From Mesorhizobium sp. GbtcB19 (GTDB lineage: Bacteria > Pseudomonadota > Alphaproteobacteria > Rhizobiales > Rhizobiaceae): a DNA stretch of 64,000 nucleotides. Location: the NCBI RefSeq assembly GCF_019091085.1, contig NZ_JAGXJY010000027.1, forward strand, positions 1 through 64,000, read 5' to 3'. The notes under the pieces were generated by a model that was not told the origin of the DNA, made no database searches, and was given only the letters and a program-made list of their open reading frames with translations. Shown here in pieces: positions 50,517 to 59,079 of the stretch (position 1 is the stretch's first letter; each line of letters starts with the position of its first letter). Made by a program: the position numbers and the translations under genes.

Positions 50517-51721
50517 GCATCGCGGAGCATCGCGAAACGCCGGTCGTGCCGCCTGGCCGGTCCGAGGTCGACGTGGCGATCGTCGGCGCCGGGCTCGCCG
50601 GCACCGTGCTGGCGCTGACGCTCGCCAAGGCGGGCCGCAGAACGGCGCTGGTCGATCCGCATCGCATCCACCACGACGAATTCCGGGCCGAGAAGACCCG
50701 CGCGGAGCAGATGGGGCTGTTCGAGAAACTCGGTCTCGGCCCGCTCTTCCGGTCGCTCGTCACGCCGATGACCGAGATCGACATCTTCCGCTTCGGTGAG
50801 TTTTTTGAGCGCAAGGAGGGTCCGGAGTTCGCCTTTTCCTATACGCCGCTGGTCAACGGCCTGCGCGCGGCGCTGCCTGCCGATGTGCCGCTGACGATTG
50901 GCAAGGTCGCCGAGGTGTCGACCGGGCCGGACCGGCAGCGCCTGCTGCTCACCGACGGCGCCGTCATCGATGCCCGCCTGCTGGTGGTGGCCACCGGCTA
51001 CAGCGAGGCGGTGCGGCGCGCCATCGGCGTCGAGCGCATCGAGGAATCGAAGGCACACTCGCTGACGCTGGGTTTCGACCTCGCGATCACGCCGCAGGAC
51101 TTTGGCCCCCAGTCGCTCACCTTCTATGGCAGGCGGGTTGCCGATCGCATTGCCTTTCTTACCATCTTCCGGATCGGCGAGCGGATGCGGGCTAACATGT
51201 TCATCTACCGGACCGTCGCCGATCCATGGGTGCGGGCGTTCCGCGAAAACCCGCAAAAGATGCTGTGTGAGCTGATGCCGGAAATCGCGCCGCGATGCGG
51301 AAACTTCGCCATCGCCAGCGAGGTCGACGTGAGGCAGGTCAGCCTGACCACGACGCAGGGCCATCGCCGCGACGGCGTCGTCTTCATCGGCGACGCGTTC
51401 GCCACGACCTGCCCGGCGCAGGGCGACGGCATCCACCGGGTGCTTACCGATGTCGACTGCCTGGCCTCGACGCATATCCCCGCCTGGTTCGCGACGCCCG
51501 GCATGGCGGCCGACAAGATCTGCGCCTTCTACGACGATCCGATCAAGATCGCCGCCGACGACAGAGCCATGCGCGCCAGCATCTATGCCAGGCGGATCAA
51601 CACCGAAACGGGGCTCGAATGGCGGCTGCGCCGCCTGCGCAACAGCACCGCGCGGCACTTGATGGTCTTTGGCCGGCGGTTCCGCGAGGCTGGAAAGCCG
51701 GCGACACGGCGCCTGGCTTGA
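50513..51721 (+). CDS. FAD-dependent oxidoreductase, EPS locus, copy 1
   Basis: 402 residues. The Rossmann FAD-binding motif VAIVGAGLAGTVLALTLAKAG lies at about 22-42 (G-x-G-x-x-G), the ATG motif VVATGYSEAV at about 160, and the second GD motif DGVVFIGDAFATTCPAQGDG at about 285-304 contacts the FAD ribityl chain. This is the PHBH/geranylgeranyl reductase-like fold. Strongly similar along its whole length to the next gene, so a tandem duplication. GGAGACGGAAA precedes the ATG, and it is coupled to the propeller gene. Substrate unknown; the EPS context suggests oxidation of a lipid or sugar intermediate. Confidence 0.8.
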   Translation: MSIAEHRETPVVPPGRSEVDVAIVGAGLAGTVLALTLAKAGRRTALVDPHRIHHDEFRAEKTRAEQMGLFEKLGLGPLFRSLVTPMTEIDIFRFGEFFERKEGPEFAFSYTPLVNGLRAALPADVPLTIGKVAEVSTGPDRQRLLLTDGAVIDARLLVVATGYSEAVRRAIGVERIEESKAHSLTLGFDLAITPQDFGPQSLTFYGRRVADRIAFLTIFRIGERMRANMFIYRTVADPWVRAFRENPQKMLCELMPEIAPRCGNFAIASEVDVRQVSLTTTQGHRRDGVVFIGDAFATTCPAQGDGIHRVLTDVDCLASTHIPAWFATPGMAADKICAFYDDPIKIAADDRAMRASIYARRINTETGLEWRLRRLRNSTARHLMVFGRRFREAGKPATRRLA

Positions 51722-51864
51722 GCCGGCGGTCGGCTGCCCGTGCACGAAACATTAAAGCGCCTCGATTAACCTAATTTTTCATTGCTACTCGGCTCGCGCC
51801 TGGGTTGCTTGAGATTGTTTCAGCTACTCGTGATATTCGCTCGCGTGGGCTGTGGAGCAGAAGA

Positions 51865-53073
51865 ATGAGCACCGCGCAGGGCCGCGAAACGCCTGCCGTC
51901 CAGGCGGGCGTGGCCGAAGTCGATGTGGCAATCGTTGGCGCGGGTCTCGCCGGAACCGCGCTCACGCTTGCCCTGGCCAAGACCGGCCGCAAGGTGGCGC
52001 TGGTCGATCCGCATCGCACCCATCACGACGAGTTCCGCGCCGAGAAGATCGGCATGGCGCAGATGCTGCTGTTCGAGAAGCTCGGCCTCGGTCCGGCCAT
52101 CAAGCCTCTCGTGACGCCGATGACCGACATCCATGTTTTCCGCCTTGGCCAGCTCTTCCGGCGCGAACGGGAATGGGAGTTCGGCTTTTCCTATGGCCCG
52201 CTGGTCAACGGCCTGCGCGCGGCTTTGCCGCCGGAAGCGCCGCTGACGGTAGGCAAGGTTGCGGAGGTCTCGACCGGACCGGACCGGCAGCGCCTGGTGC
52301 TCACCGACGGTTCGATCATCGATGCCCGCCTGCTGGTGGTCGCCACCGGCTACAGCGAGGCGATACGGCGCGCCATCGGCATGGAGCGGATCGAGGAATC
52401 GAAGGCGCATTCGCTGTCGCTGGGCTTCGACCTTGCGGTCACGCCGCGGCAATCTCCCTACCCGGCCGTCACCTGCTATGCCAGGAATCCGGCGGATCGC
52501 ACCGCCTATCTGAGCGTCTTCCCGATCGGCAACCGCATGCGCGGCAATATGTTCGGCTACCACACGGTGGCCGATGCGTGGACGCGGGATTTCCGCGCGA
52601 ACCCGCAAGAGATGCTGCTCGAGATGATGCCGGAGATCGCCGCGCAATGCGGCAATTTCGAAATCGCCAGCCCGGTCGAGGTGCGGCAGGTCAGCCTGAC
52701 GACCACCATGGGCCATCGCCGTGACGGCGTGGTCGTGATCGGCGATGCTTTCTGGACGACCTGCCCGACGCCCGGCGTCGGCATCAACCGGGTCATGACC
52801 GATGTCGACCGGCTTGTCTCGACCTTCATTCCCGAATGGCTCGAAACACCCGGAATGGCCGCCGACAAGATCTGCGCCTTCTATGACGACCCGACCAAGA
52901 TCGCCACCGACGGATCGGCGATGCGCTCGAGCATCTACGCCAAGCGGATCACCATCGAGACCGGCATGGAATGGCGGCTGCGCCGGCTGCGCAACAACAC
53001 CGCGCGCCAGTTGATGATCCTCGGCCGCAAGATCAGCCAACGCGACGAATTGCGGACGCCGAGCGCGGCGTAA
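51865..53073 (+). CDS. FAD-dependent oxidoreductase, EPS locus, copy 2
   Basis: 402 residues from ATG 51865 with GGAG upstream (the open frame to 51805 is rejected). Same motifs as copy 1: VAIVGAGLAGTALTLALAKTG, VVATGYSEAI, and DGVVVIGDAFWTTCPTPGVG in place of copy 1's DGVVFIGDAFATTCPAQGDG. The largest differences are around the substrate side (GQLFRREREWEFGFSYGP, and the region after FDLAVT). The 143-bp gap between copies has no clear promoter. Keeping both copies suggests related but distinct substrates. Confidence 0.8.
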   Translation: MSTAQGRETPAVQAGVAEVDVAIVGAGLAGTALTLALAKTGRKVALVDPHRTHHDEFRAEKIGMAQMLLFEKLGLGPAIKPLVTPMTDIHVFRLGQLFRREREWEFGFSYGPLVNGLRAALPPEAPLTVGKVAEVSTGPDRQRLVLTDGSIIDARLLVVATGYSEAIRRAIGMERIEESKAHSLSLGFDLAVTPRQSPYPAVTCYARNPADRTAYLSVFPIGNRMRGNMFGYHTVADAWTRDFRANPQEMLLEMMPEIAAQCGNFEIASPVEVRQVSLTTTMGHRRDGVVVIGDAFWTTCPTPGVGINRVMTDVDRLVSTFIPEWLETPGMAADKICAFYDDPTKIATDGSAMRSSIYAKRITIETGMEWRLRRLRNNTARQLMILGRKISQRDELRTPSAA

Positions 53074-53222
53074 CGGAAAAGCCCAAGGCCCCCCTCCGCC
53101 CGCTTCGCGGACACCCTTTCCCCCCGCTCCGACGGAGCGCGAGGAACCCAAGCCTTCGCATGCGGGCATTGGCTGTGTCGGTCGCGTCGCCCTATCTTGA
53201 GACTCCAACGAGGATGATGACC

Positions 53223-53720
53223 ATGACCCTTGTCAGGGCGATGACGCGCAACGATCTGGCGGCGGTGTCACAGCTGCTCGGCCAGTCCTGGCGGCGGACC
53301 TATGCGCCGATCATGGGCGATGAGGCCGTGGCCCGGCTTTCCGACGAGAAGCATGCGCCGGACAAGCTCGCGGCCGAGCTCGACGACGAGAACAAGATGT
53401 CCTTCGTCGCCGAACGCGCCGACGGCTCGATCGCCGGCTACGCCATGGCGGCGATGGATAAGAAAGGCGACGTCTTGCTGGACCGGCTCCACATCGAGCC
53501 GCAGGCGTTCGGCAGCGGACTGGCGGTCGACCTTTTGCACGCGGTGCTTGCCGCGCATGCCGGCATTCCCTCGATCGCGCTGGAGGTGATCGAGGGCAAC
53601 GACCGCGCGATCGCCTTCTACCGCAAGTATGGTTTCGAGGTGGTCGAACGCCGCGACGCCGCGCATGGCGTCGGCGGGCACGCCTCGCTGATCATGCGTC
53701 ACATGCTGCCGAGGGCTTAG
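53223..53720 (+). CDS. GNAT family N-acetyltransferase
   Basis: 165 residues. Start chosen at ATG 53223, which has CGAGGA nine bases upstream (ATGs at 53214 and 53217 are too close to it). GNAT fold: acetyl-CoA binding loop region DRLHIEPQAFGSGLAVDLL (Q/R-x-x-G-x-G/A-like), then IALEVIEGNDRAIAFYRKYGFEVVERR, the characteristic N-x-x-A-x-x-F-Y-x-K-x-G-F motif B. It transfers an acetyl group from acetyl-CoA to an unknown amine. Cytosolic, single gene. Confidence 0.88.
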   Translation: MTLVRAMTRNDLAAVSQLLGQSWRRTYAPIMGDEAVARLSDEKHAPDKLAAELDDENKMSFVAERADGSIAGYAMAAMDKKGDVLLDRLHIEPQAFGSGLAVDLLHAVLAAHAGIPSIALEVIEGNDRAIAFYRKYGFEVVERRDAAHGVGGHASLIMRHMLPRA

Positions 53721-53746
53721 GGGTGAAGCCTTCCACGCCGGCGTGA

Positions 53747-53902
53747 GGCCCCCCTCTCTGCCCTGCCGGGCATCTCCCCCTCAAGGGGGGAGATTGGCAG
53801 TTTCGGCGCCAGCGCACCCCTTGCAACGTTGGCGATTGGCGAAAGCCGGCGTGGCTTCTCCCCCTTGAGGGGGAGATGGCCGGCAGGCCAGAGAGGGGGC
53901 CT
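53747..53902. repeat. Palindromic intergenic element, family B copy 5
   Basis: 156-bp inverted repeat bounded by GGCCCCCCTCTCTGCCCTGCC and GGCAGGCCAGAGAGGGGGCC, with ends slightly different from the other copies. The inner CATCTCCCCCTCAAGGGGGGAG arm is conserved, and GGCGATTGGCGAAAGCC sits in the centre. It lies between convergent genes. Confidence 0.85.
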
Positions 53903-53928
53903 CGCGCCGACATACGGTCTGAGAGGTC

Positions 53929-54666
53929 CTAAGCCGCGGCCTGCCTCCTTAGCGCCTGCATGACGCTCTCCTCGAATGCGCCGGGCGCCCTGCCCGCCTC
54001 GGCCAGTTGGGCCGCGTCCCATCTGCGAGCCAGTCGACCCCCGGCCATCAGCACCGCGCGGCTGCAAAGCGCCGGCACCGCCTCGACCACGTGGGTCGAG
54101 ACGATGGCGGCGTGACGCCCTGTCGCGCAGAGCGCGGTGATGATGCGTTTCACCTCCCAGGCCGCGACCGGATCGAGGCCGTTCAGCGTCTCGTCGAATA
54201 TCAGCAGCGGCGGCTTGCCGAGAAGCGCTGCGAGGATCGCGACCTTGGCGCGCGTGCCAAGCGAATATTCGGCGATCGGGCGGTCGATCCAGCGGCCGAG
54301 GTCCAGCCGCTCCAGGAGGTCGCCGCGCGGCAAGTCGTCCGGAGCGCAGCCGCGGATCGAGGCGACGAGCTCGATATACTGGCGTCCCGAAAGCGGCGGC
54401 GGCAATTCATGCGGCTCGATGGCGAGGCCGAAACCGGCCTTGGCGCGCTCCGGCGCGGCGGCGAGGTCGATACCGTCGACCACCACGCTGCCGCTGGTCA
54501 GCGGGATCTGGCCGGTGATCGCCTTGAGCAGCGTCGACTTGCCCGAGCCATTGGCACCGAGCATACCGAGAATGCCGCCCCGGCGGAGCGCAAGATCGAT
54601 ACCCTGCACAACGGCGCGGCCGCGATAGCCGGCGCTGAGTTCCCTGACGACGAGGACTTCATCCAT
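53929..54666 (-). CDS. ABC transporter ATP-binding protein
   Basis: 245 residues. Walker A GANGSGKST (about 37-45), Q-loop region IEPHELPPPLSG, signature YSLGTRAK (a variant of LSGGQ typical of ABC-2 type systems), Walker B PPLLIFDETLNGLDP, H-loop STHVVE. It powers export with the permease encoded upstream, overlapping it by 8 bases. Cytosolic side of the inner membrane. Substrate unknown. Confidence 0.92.
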   Translation of the reverse strand: MDEVLVVRELSAGYRGRAVVQGIDLALRRGGILGMLGANGSGKSTLLKAITGQIPLTSGSVVVDGIDLAAAPERAKAGFGLAIEPHELPPPLSGRQYIELVASIRGCAPDDLPRGDLLERLDLGRWIDRPIAEYSLGTRAKVAILAALLGKPPLLIFDETLNGLDPVAAWEVKRIITALCATGRHAAIVSTHVVEAVPALCSRAVLMAGGRLARRWDAAQLAEAGRAPGAFEESVMQALRRQAAA

Positions 54667-55810
54667 TGCGATACCTTTGTCGGGTGCGGTGCCACAGGAA
54701 GAACACCAGCACTGCCAGACCGATCAGCACGGTGCGGCCATATTCGAGCGTCTCGTAGGCGGCATAGGCGAGAGCGCTGGCGAAGCTCAGCGAGGCGACG
54801 AAGGGCGCGTTGAGAAAATAGGCGCCGAAGACAGCATAGGCGCCGTTCAGCACGAGCAGCCAAAGTCCACTCGCCATCGGCACTGACCAGGCCGTCGGCT
54901 CGGCCGCAAGCGCGGCGCCCGCCGGCAGCAGGAAGAAGGCGAGCGACAACTGCAGCGGCAGTTGCACCAGCCGCAGCCAGACGCGGGTGAAGCCGATAGG
55001 TGCGGTGCGCAGCACCGGCGAGCCGAGTGGCTGGCAGCGCAGGCTGAGCATGAAGACGAGAATCCCGCCGATCAGACCCGCGACCGCCGCAGGCCCGGCC
55101 GTCCGCCCGGCCAGGCTGGCCCATGCGCAAAGGATGGCGGCGGTCGCAAACACCAGGCAGGCGGCGGCCAGCCTCCATGACGGCCGCAGATGGCCGCCCG
55201 GCAGTTTCCAGGCCCAGCTGGAAAGCCAGCTCGGCCGCGCACGGTCGAAGCGGTGGAGCAAGGGGCCTCCACTCGGCGCAGCCTCGCTTCCTGTCTCGTC
55301 AAGGAGATGCTGTGGCCGTCGCAGGCGCCAAAGCGCCGTCGCGCCGTAGCTGGTGGCAAACAGCATCGCCGCGCCCAGGCCCCAAGCCGGCGCCAGCGGC
55401 TTTTCGATGACGGCACAGGTGAAGCTCGCCGAAACGCCGACCAGCAGCGCAAGCGGCGCGCCAAGCACGAGAGTCGCCTCGCCCGCCATGCGGCGACGCC
55501 GGTCAGGCGAAAGCGGCAGCGCCTTCAGGAAGGGCGCGTAGGCACGTTGAAGGCTAAGCCCGGACATGGCGTTGCCGACGAGCGCTCCGAGCACCGCCAA
55601 AGCGACCGGCACGCCAAGAACCCACAGAAGCTGGTCGTGCCGCAGCTTGGCCGCCGCGCCATGCAGGGCGAGCACGACATCGGCGATCGCATAGGCCAGC
55701 AGCCCGCCGCCGCCGAGCGCAATCCAGCCGAGATCGCGACGCCTTGTCGCCCGCAGGCCGGCGACCAGCTCGCGCCAGAGCAATATCAGGACAAGCCTGT
55801 CGTGCCGCAT
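54659..55810 (-). CDS. ABC-type transporter integral membrane protein
   Basis: 383 residues from ATG 55810 (the frame extends to 55864 with no better start). It has at least nine hydrophobic segments, including IALGGGGLLAYAIADVVLAL, WVLGVPVALAVLGALVG, LVFATAAILCAWASLAG and a C-terminal pair, which suits the permease half of an exporter. The first gene of a two-gene operon, overlapping the ATPase gene. No conserved motif identifies the cargo. Confidence 0.8.
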   Translation of the reverse strand: MRHDRLVLILLWRELVAGLRATRRRDLGWIALGGGGLLAYAIADVVLALHGAAAKLRHDQLLWVLGVPVALAVLGALVGNAMSGLSLQRAYAPFLKALPLSPDRRRRMAGEATLVLGAPLALLVGVSASFTCAVIEKPLAPAWGLGAAMLFATSYGATALWRLRRPQHLLDETGSEAAPSGGPLLHRFDRARPSWLSSWAWKLPGGHLRPSWRLAAACLVFATAAILCAWASLAGRTAGPAAVAGLIGGILVFMLSLRCQPLGSPVLRTAPIGFTRVWLRLVQLPLQLSLAFFLLPAGAALAAEPTAWSVPMASGLWLLVLNGAYAVFGAYFLNAPFVASLSFASALAYAAYETLEYGRTVLIGLAVLVFFLWHRTRQRYRNG

Positions 55811-55913
55811 AGACCCGCGATTCCGTTCCTCACCCGCCAAGCAAGGCCGAGATTGTGCCGCCAATAGGGCCGATCGATGGACAGCAGCGCGAGCGTACGA
55901 ACGATCGCCCCCC

Positions 55914-56945
55914 TCAAGCCGAGCGGCGCAGCATCAATTCGGCGTTGAGCAGGACGCGGGCGTTGTCGCGCTTGGCGGGCGGGGCTTTTTCGTCCAGCCG
56001 TTGCAGCAGGAGCTCGATCGCCAGGCGGCCGATCTCGTTGTAGTTCTGCGCCACCGTGGTGATCGGCGGGCAGGCATAGCGCGACAGAGGATGATCGTCA
56101 TGGCCGGCGACGCGCAGGTCGCAGTCGGCGCCATGGCCGACCTTCAGGCCAAGCGCGTAGGCGGCGCTGATGACGCCGAAGGCGATGCGGTCGTTGGCGC
56201 AGAGCACCGTTCCGGTCGGGAAGCCCGACCCCTTGAGGATGCGCAGCGCCTCGTCATGGCCGAACTTCTCGAAATCCCAGGAACCGGCTTCCTCGACCGC
56301 CACGATCGACGGCGTCATCTTGAACTCGCGCATGGCCTCGACATAGGCCTCTTGCCGCGCCGAAGCGTTGTTGTTGACCAGCGGCATGGCAAAGTAGCAG
56401 GGCGGCTCGCCCGAGCGGCAAAGATAGTCGACGATCAGCCGGAAACTCTGCCGGTTGTCGGTGCCGACGAAGGACGAGGTCTCGTCGAGCGGCGAGTCGA
56501 CATAGATCAGCGGGATCGAGGCGCCGAGCTCGGCAAGCACGCGGTGGTGCGAGCGCACGCCGAGCGGGGCGATGATGGCGCCGGCGATGTTCATCGAGCG
56601 GAAGGTCTGGATCGCCTGGTCCTCCATCTCGGCGCGGCCGTCGGAGGAGAGCACGAAAGCGAGGAAGCCGGCCTCGTTGGCGATCATCTCGATGCGGCGC
56701 GTCAGCGCCATGTAGAACGGGTCGGTCGAATTGGGGACGATGACGCCGAGGATGTTGGAGCGGCGGCGGTTCAGATTGACCGCGAACATGCTGGGACGGA
56801 AATCGGATTTCTTCAGCGCCGCTTCGATGACGCTGCGCGTGTTCTGCCGCACCGAACCCGGATCGTTGAAGTATTTCGACACCGTGGTGCGGGACAGGCC
56901 GACAAAGGCGGAGAAATCCTCCATCGTCCTGATCGTCTTTGCCAT
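55914..56945 (-). CDS. LacI-family transcriptional regulator of the hexitol cluster
   Basis: 343 residues from ATG 56945. LacI helix-turn-helix at the start: MEDFSAFVGLSRTTVSKYFND, hinge around 45-60 (RPSMFAVNLNRRRS), then a periplasmic-binding-protein-like effector domain (LGVIVPNSTDPFY...). It is the last gene in the minus-strand direction of a sugar-alcohol cluster, so it probably represses it. Candidate operators with an ATACGTAT-type core are at 60434-60447 and 60566-60579. The inducer is likely a sugar alcohol or keto-sugar. Confidence 0.88.
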   Translation of the reverse strand: MAKTIRTMEDFSAFVGLSRTTVSKYFNDPGSVRQNTRSVIEAALKKSDFRPSMFAVNLNRRRSNILGVIVPNSTDPFYMALTRRIEMIANEAGFLAFVLSSDGRAEMEDQAIQTFRSMNIAGAIIAPLGVRSHHRVLAELGASIPLIYVDSPLDETSSFVGTDNRQSFRLIVDYLCRSGEPPCYFAMPLVNNNASARQEAYVEAMREFKMTPSIVAVEEAGSWDFEKFGHDEALRILKGSGFPTGTVLCANDRIAFGVISAAYALGLKVGHGADCDLRVAGHDDHPLSRYACPPITTVAQNYNEIGRLAIELLLQRLDEKAPPAKRDNARVLLNAELMLRRSA

Positions 56946-57029
56946 CCTTGCGCCCCCGTCGGTACCGCCGTCACGACTGTCTACTTGAGTCACCGCTCGG
57001 CGCAAAGGCAGGCAATCGCGCTCTCCCGC

Positions 57030-58046
57030 TCAAGCCCCGGCCGAGAACTGGACCTTCATGGTCGCAGGATTGCCGCCCTTGGCGAAGAAAGGCAGCACCT
57101 CGCCGAGCGGCAGCCGGTGGCTGACCAGCCTGGCCATGGTGCCGTCGTCGCGGCTCAGGATTTCCAGCGCCTGCGGGATGTTGCGGTTCAGCGAATGCGA
57201 TCCCGCCAGCCTGATCTGGCGGCGGAAGATCTCGAACGGGGCGACGGCGATCCGGGCGTCGGGCGCGCAGACGCCGAAGACCAGGGCCGTGCCGCCATCG
57301 GCGGTGAGGCCGATCATGCTTTCGACCACCTTGGCGATGCCGGTGGCGTCGGCGACGAAGTCGAAACTTTTCGCCCGCGCCGCCAAGTCCTGCGAACCAG
57401 ACACCAGCGGCTCCAGCCCGAGCGAGGCGGCGAAGGCAAGACGCGGTTCGCTGATGTCGGCCACCGCCGCTTTCGCCACCCCGCTTGCCTTGAGCGACAA
57501 GGCCATCAGAAGGCCGATCGGCCCGGCGCCGAAGACGAGCGCATTGCCCGGCACGTGACCGCTCGCCCCTACCCCGGCCGCGCCGAGGCCGTTGAGCACG
57601 CAGGCGAGCGGCTCGGCAAGAGCCGCCGTCTCGAAAGCGAGATCGCCGATGGCGTGGAGATGATCGACGGCGACGAGGCTGTATTCGGCGAAACCGCCAT
57701 TCTCGGTCACGCCGTAGGCTTTCAATGTGGCGCAGAGATTGGTCAGACCCTTGGCGCAGGCCGGGCAATGCCCGCACGGAATGTTGGGATCGACGGCGAC
57801 GCGGTCGCCCGGCTTGAGCGACGCCACATCCTCGGCGACCGCTTCGATCGTGCCGGCATATTCATGGCCGGGCACCAGCGGAAACGCGCCTGAACCATAA
57901 CGGCCGTGCAGCACATCGATGTCGGTGTGGCACAGCCCCGCCGCGCGCACCCGCAGCAGCGCGTGGCCAGGCCGGATTGCGGGCATGTCGAGCTCCGCCA
58001 TGCCGGCAATACCGGCCGCGGCAAATCGGATGGCCTTCATCGTCAT
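57030..58046 (-). CDS. Zinc-dependent MDR alcohol dehydrogenase (polyol dehydrogenase-like)
   Basis: 338 residues from ATG 58046, with GGGAG seven bases upstream. Catalytic zinc ligands C39 (GLCHTD) and H61-E62 (GHEYAG). Structural zinc cysteines at 91, 94, 97 and 105 (CGHCPACAKGLTNLC). NAD-binding GAGPIGLL at about 180. This is the sorbitol/galactitol dehydrogenase side of the MDR family. It probably oxidises a hexitol or related polyol with NAD. Located between the LacI and SDR genes, same strand, likely one operon. The exact polyol is unknown. Confidence 0.88.
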   Translation of the reverse strand: MTMKAIRFAAAGIAGMAELDMPAIRPGHALLRVRAAGLCHTDIDVLHGRYGSGAFPLVPGHEYAGTIEAVAEDVASLKPGDRVAVDPNIPCGHCPACAKGLTNLCATLKAYGVTENGGFAEYSLVAVDHLHAIGDLAFETAALAEPLACVLNGLGAAGVGASGHVPGNALVFGAGPIGLLMALSLKASGVAKAAVADISEPRLAFAASLGLEPLVSGSQDLAARAKSFDFVADATGIAKVVESMIGLTADGGTALVFGVCAPDARIAVAPFEIFRRQIRLAGSHSLNRNIPQALEILSRDDGTMARLVSHRLPLGEVLPFFAKGGNPATMKVQFSAGA

Positions 58047-58072
58047 CGTCGTCTCCCTCGTAGATGAACGCC

Positions 58073-58843
58073 TCAGCTCATCCAGTTGCCGCCGTCGACA
58101 TTGTAGGTCTGGGCGAGGATGTAGTCGCTGTCGGCCGAGGCGAGGAACACCGCGAGCCCGGCAATGTCCTCGGGCTGCGCGAAACGGCCGATCGGCACCG
58201 ACTTCGCCACCGCGGCCTTCTTCTCGCCGGGCTTCAAACCTTCCCATTTGGCGAAATGGGCGTCGACAACCTCCCAATGTTCGCCGTCGACGACGCCGGG
58301 CGCAATGGCGTTGACGTTGATGCCATGCTTGACCAAAGCGAGCGCGGTAGATTGCGTGGCCGAGATGATCGCCGCCTTGGAGGCGCAGTAGAGCGTCACC
58401 AGCGCCTCGCCGCGGCGGCCGGCCTGGCTCGCCATGTTGATGATCTTGCCGCCACGGCCGCGCTCGATCATCAGATTGGCCACCGCCTTCATCACGAACA
58501 GCGGGCCCTTGAGGTTGATGCCGAAGACGCGCTCATAGCTCGCCTCGGTGATGTCGGTGATCGGCGCCATGTCGAAGATCGCCGCGTTGTTGACCAGGAT
58601 ATCGATGCCGCCGAATTCGCGATCGACCTCGGCCGCGACGCTCTCGATGGCGGCGAGATCGGTGACGTCGAGTTTCTTCGCGCTGGCAGCTGGGCCGATC
58701 GCTGCCGCCGCCCGCGTCGCGCGCTCGATGTCGATATCGGCGATCACCACACGCGCGCCTTCGCGCGCAAAAGCCTGCGCGAAACCGAGGCCGATGCCGC
58801 GCGCGCCGCCGGTGATGAGGGCCGTTTTGTCCTTCAGCTTCAT
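58073..58843 (-). CDS. Short-chain dehydrogenase, hexitol (sorbitol/galactitol) dehydrogenase-like
   Basis: 256 residues from ATG 58843. Classical SDR motifs: TGGARGIG (11-18), NNAA (85-88), catalytic S139 in NMASQAG, Y152-x-x-x-K156 in YCASK. The sequence resembles SmoS-type sorbitol and galactitol 2-dehydrogenases, ending YNVDGGNWMS as these do. It would oxidise a hexitol to a ketose (D-tagatose or D-fructose). In the same minus-strand set as the zinc dehydrogenase, 26 bases before it. Confidence 0.88.
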   Translation of the reverse strand: MKLKDKTALITGGARGIGLGFAQAFAREGARVVIADIDIERATRAAAAIGPAASAKKLDVTDLAAIESVAAEVDREFGGIDILVNNAAIFDMAPITDITEASYERVFGINLKGPLFVMKAVANLMIERGRGGKIINMASQAGRRGEALVTLYCASKAAIISATQSTALALVKHGINVNAIAPGVVDGEHWEVVDAHFAKWEGLKPGEKKAAVAKSVPIGRFAQPEDIAGLAVFLASADSDYILAQTYNVDGGNWMS

Positions 58844-59079
58844 TCCAGATTCCAATTCTTCCGCGTTTCGAAAATGGTGTCGGACGCTGGTGTCCACGAG
58901 GAACGCACGGACCCACCTTTGCTCAAGCAATTCCGAAGGAAGAAACGCCACGCGCTTCCCCTCGAATTGCTCAGGCGGATCCGCGCATCCTCCGGCCGGC
59001 CGCAAGGGAGTTCTGCGGCGGGCCGGATGGCCGGGAGGCGGCGCACGTTCCGCTTCCCGGCTTGCCTGTCCGGGGCTCG

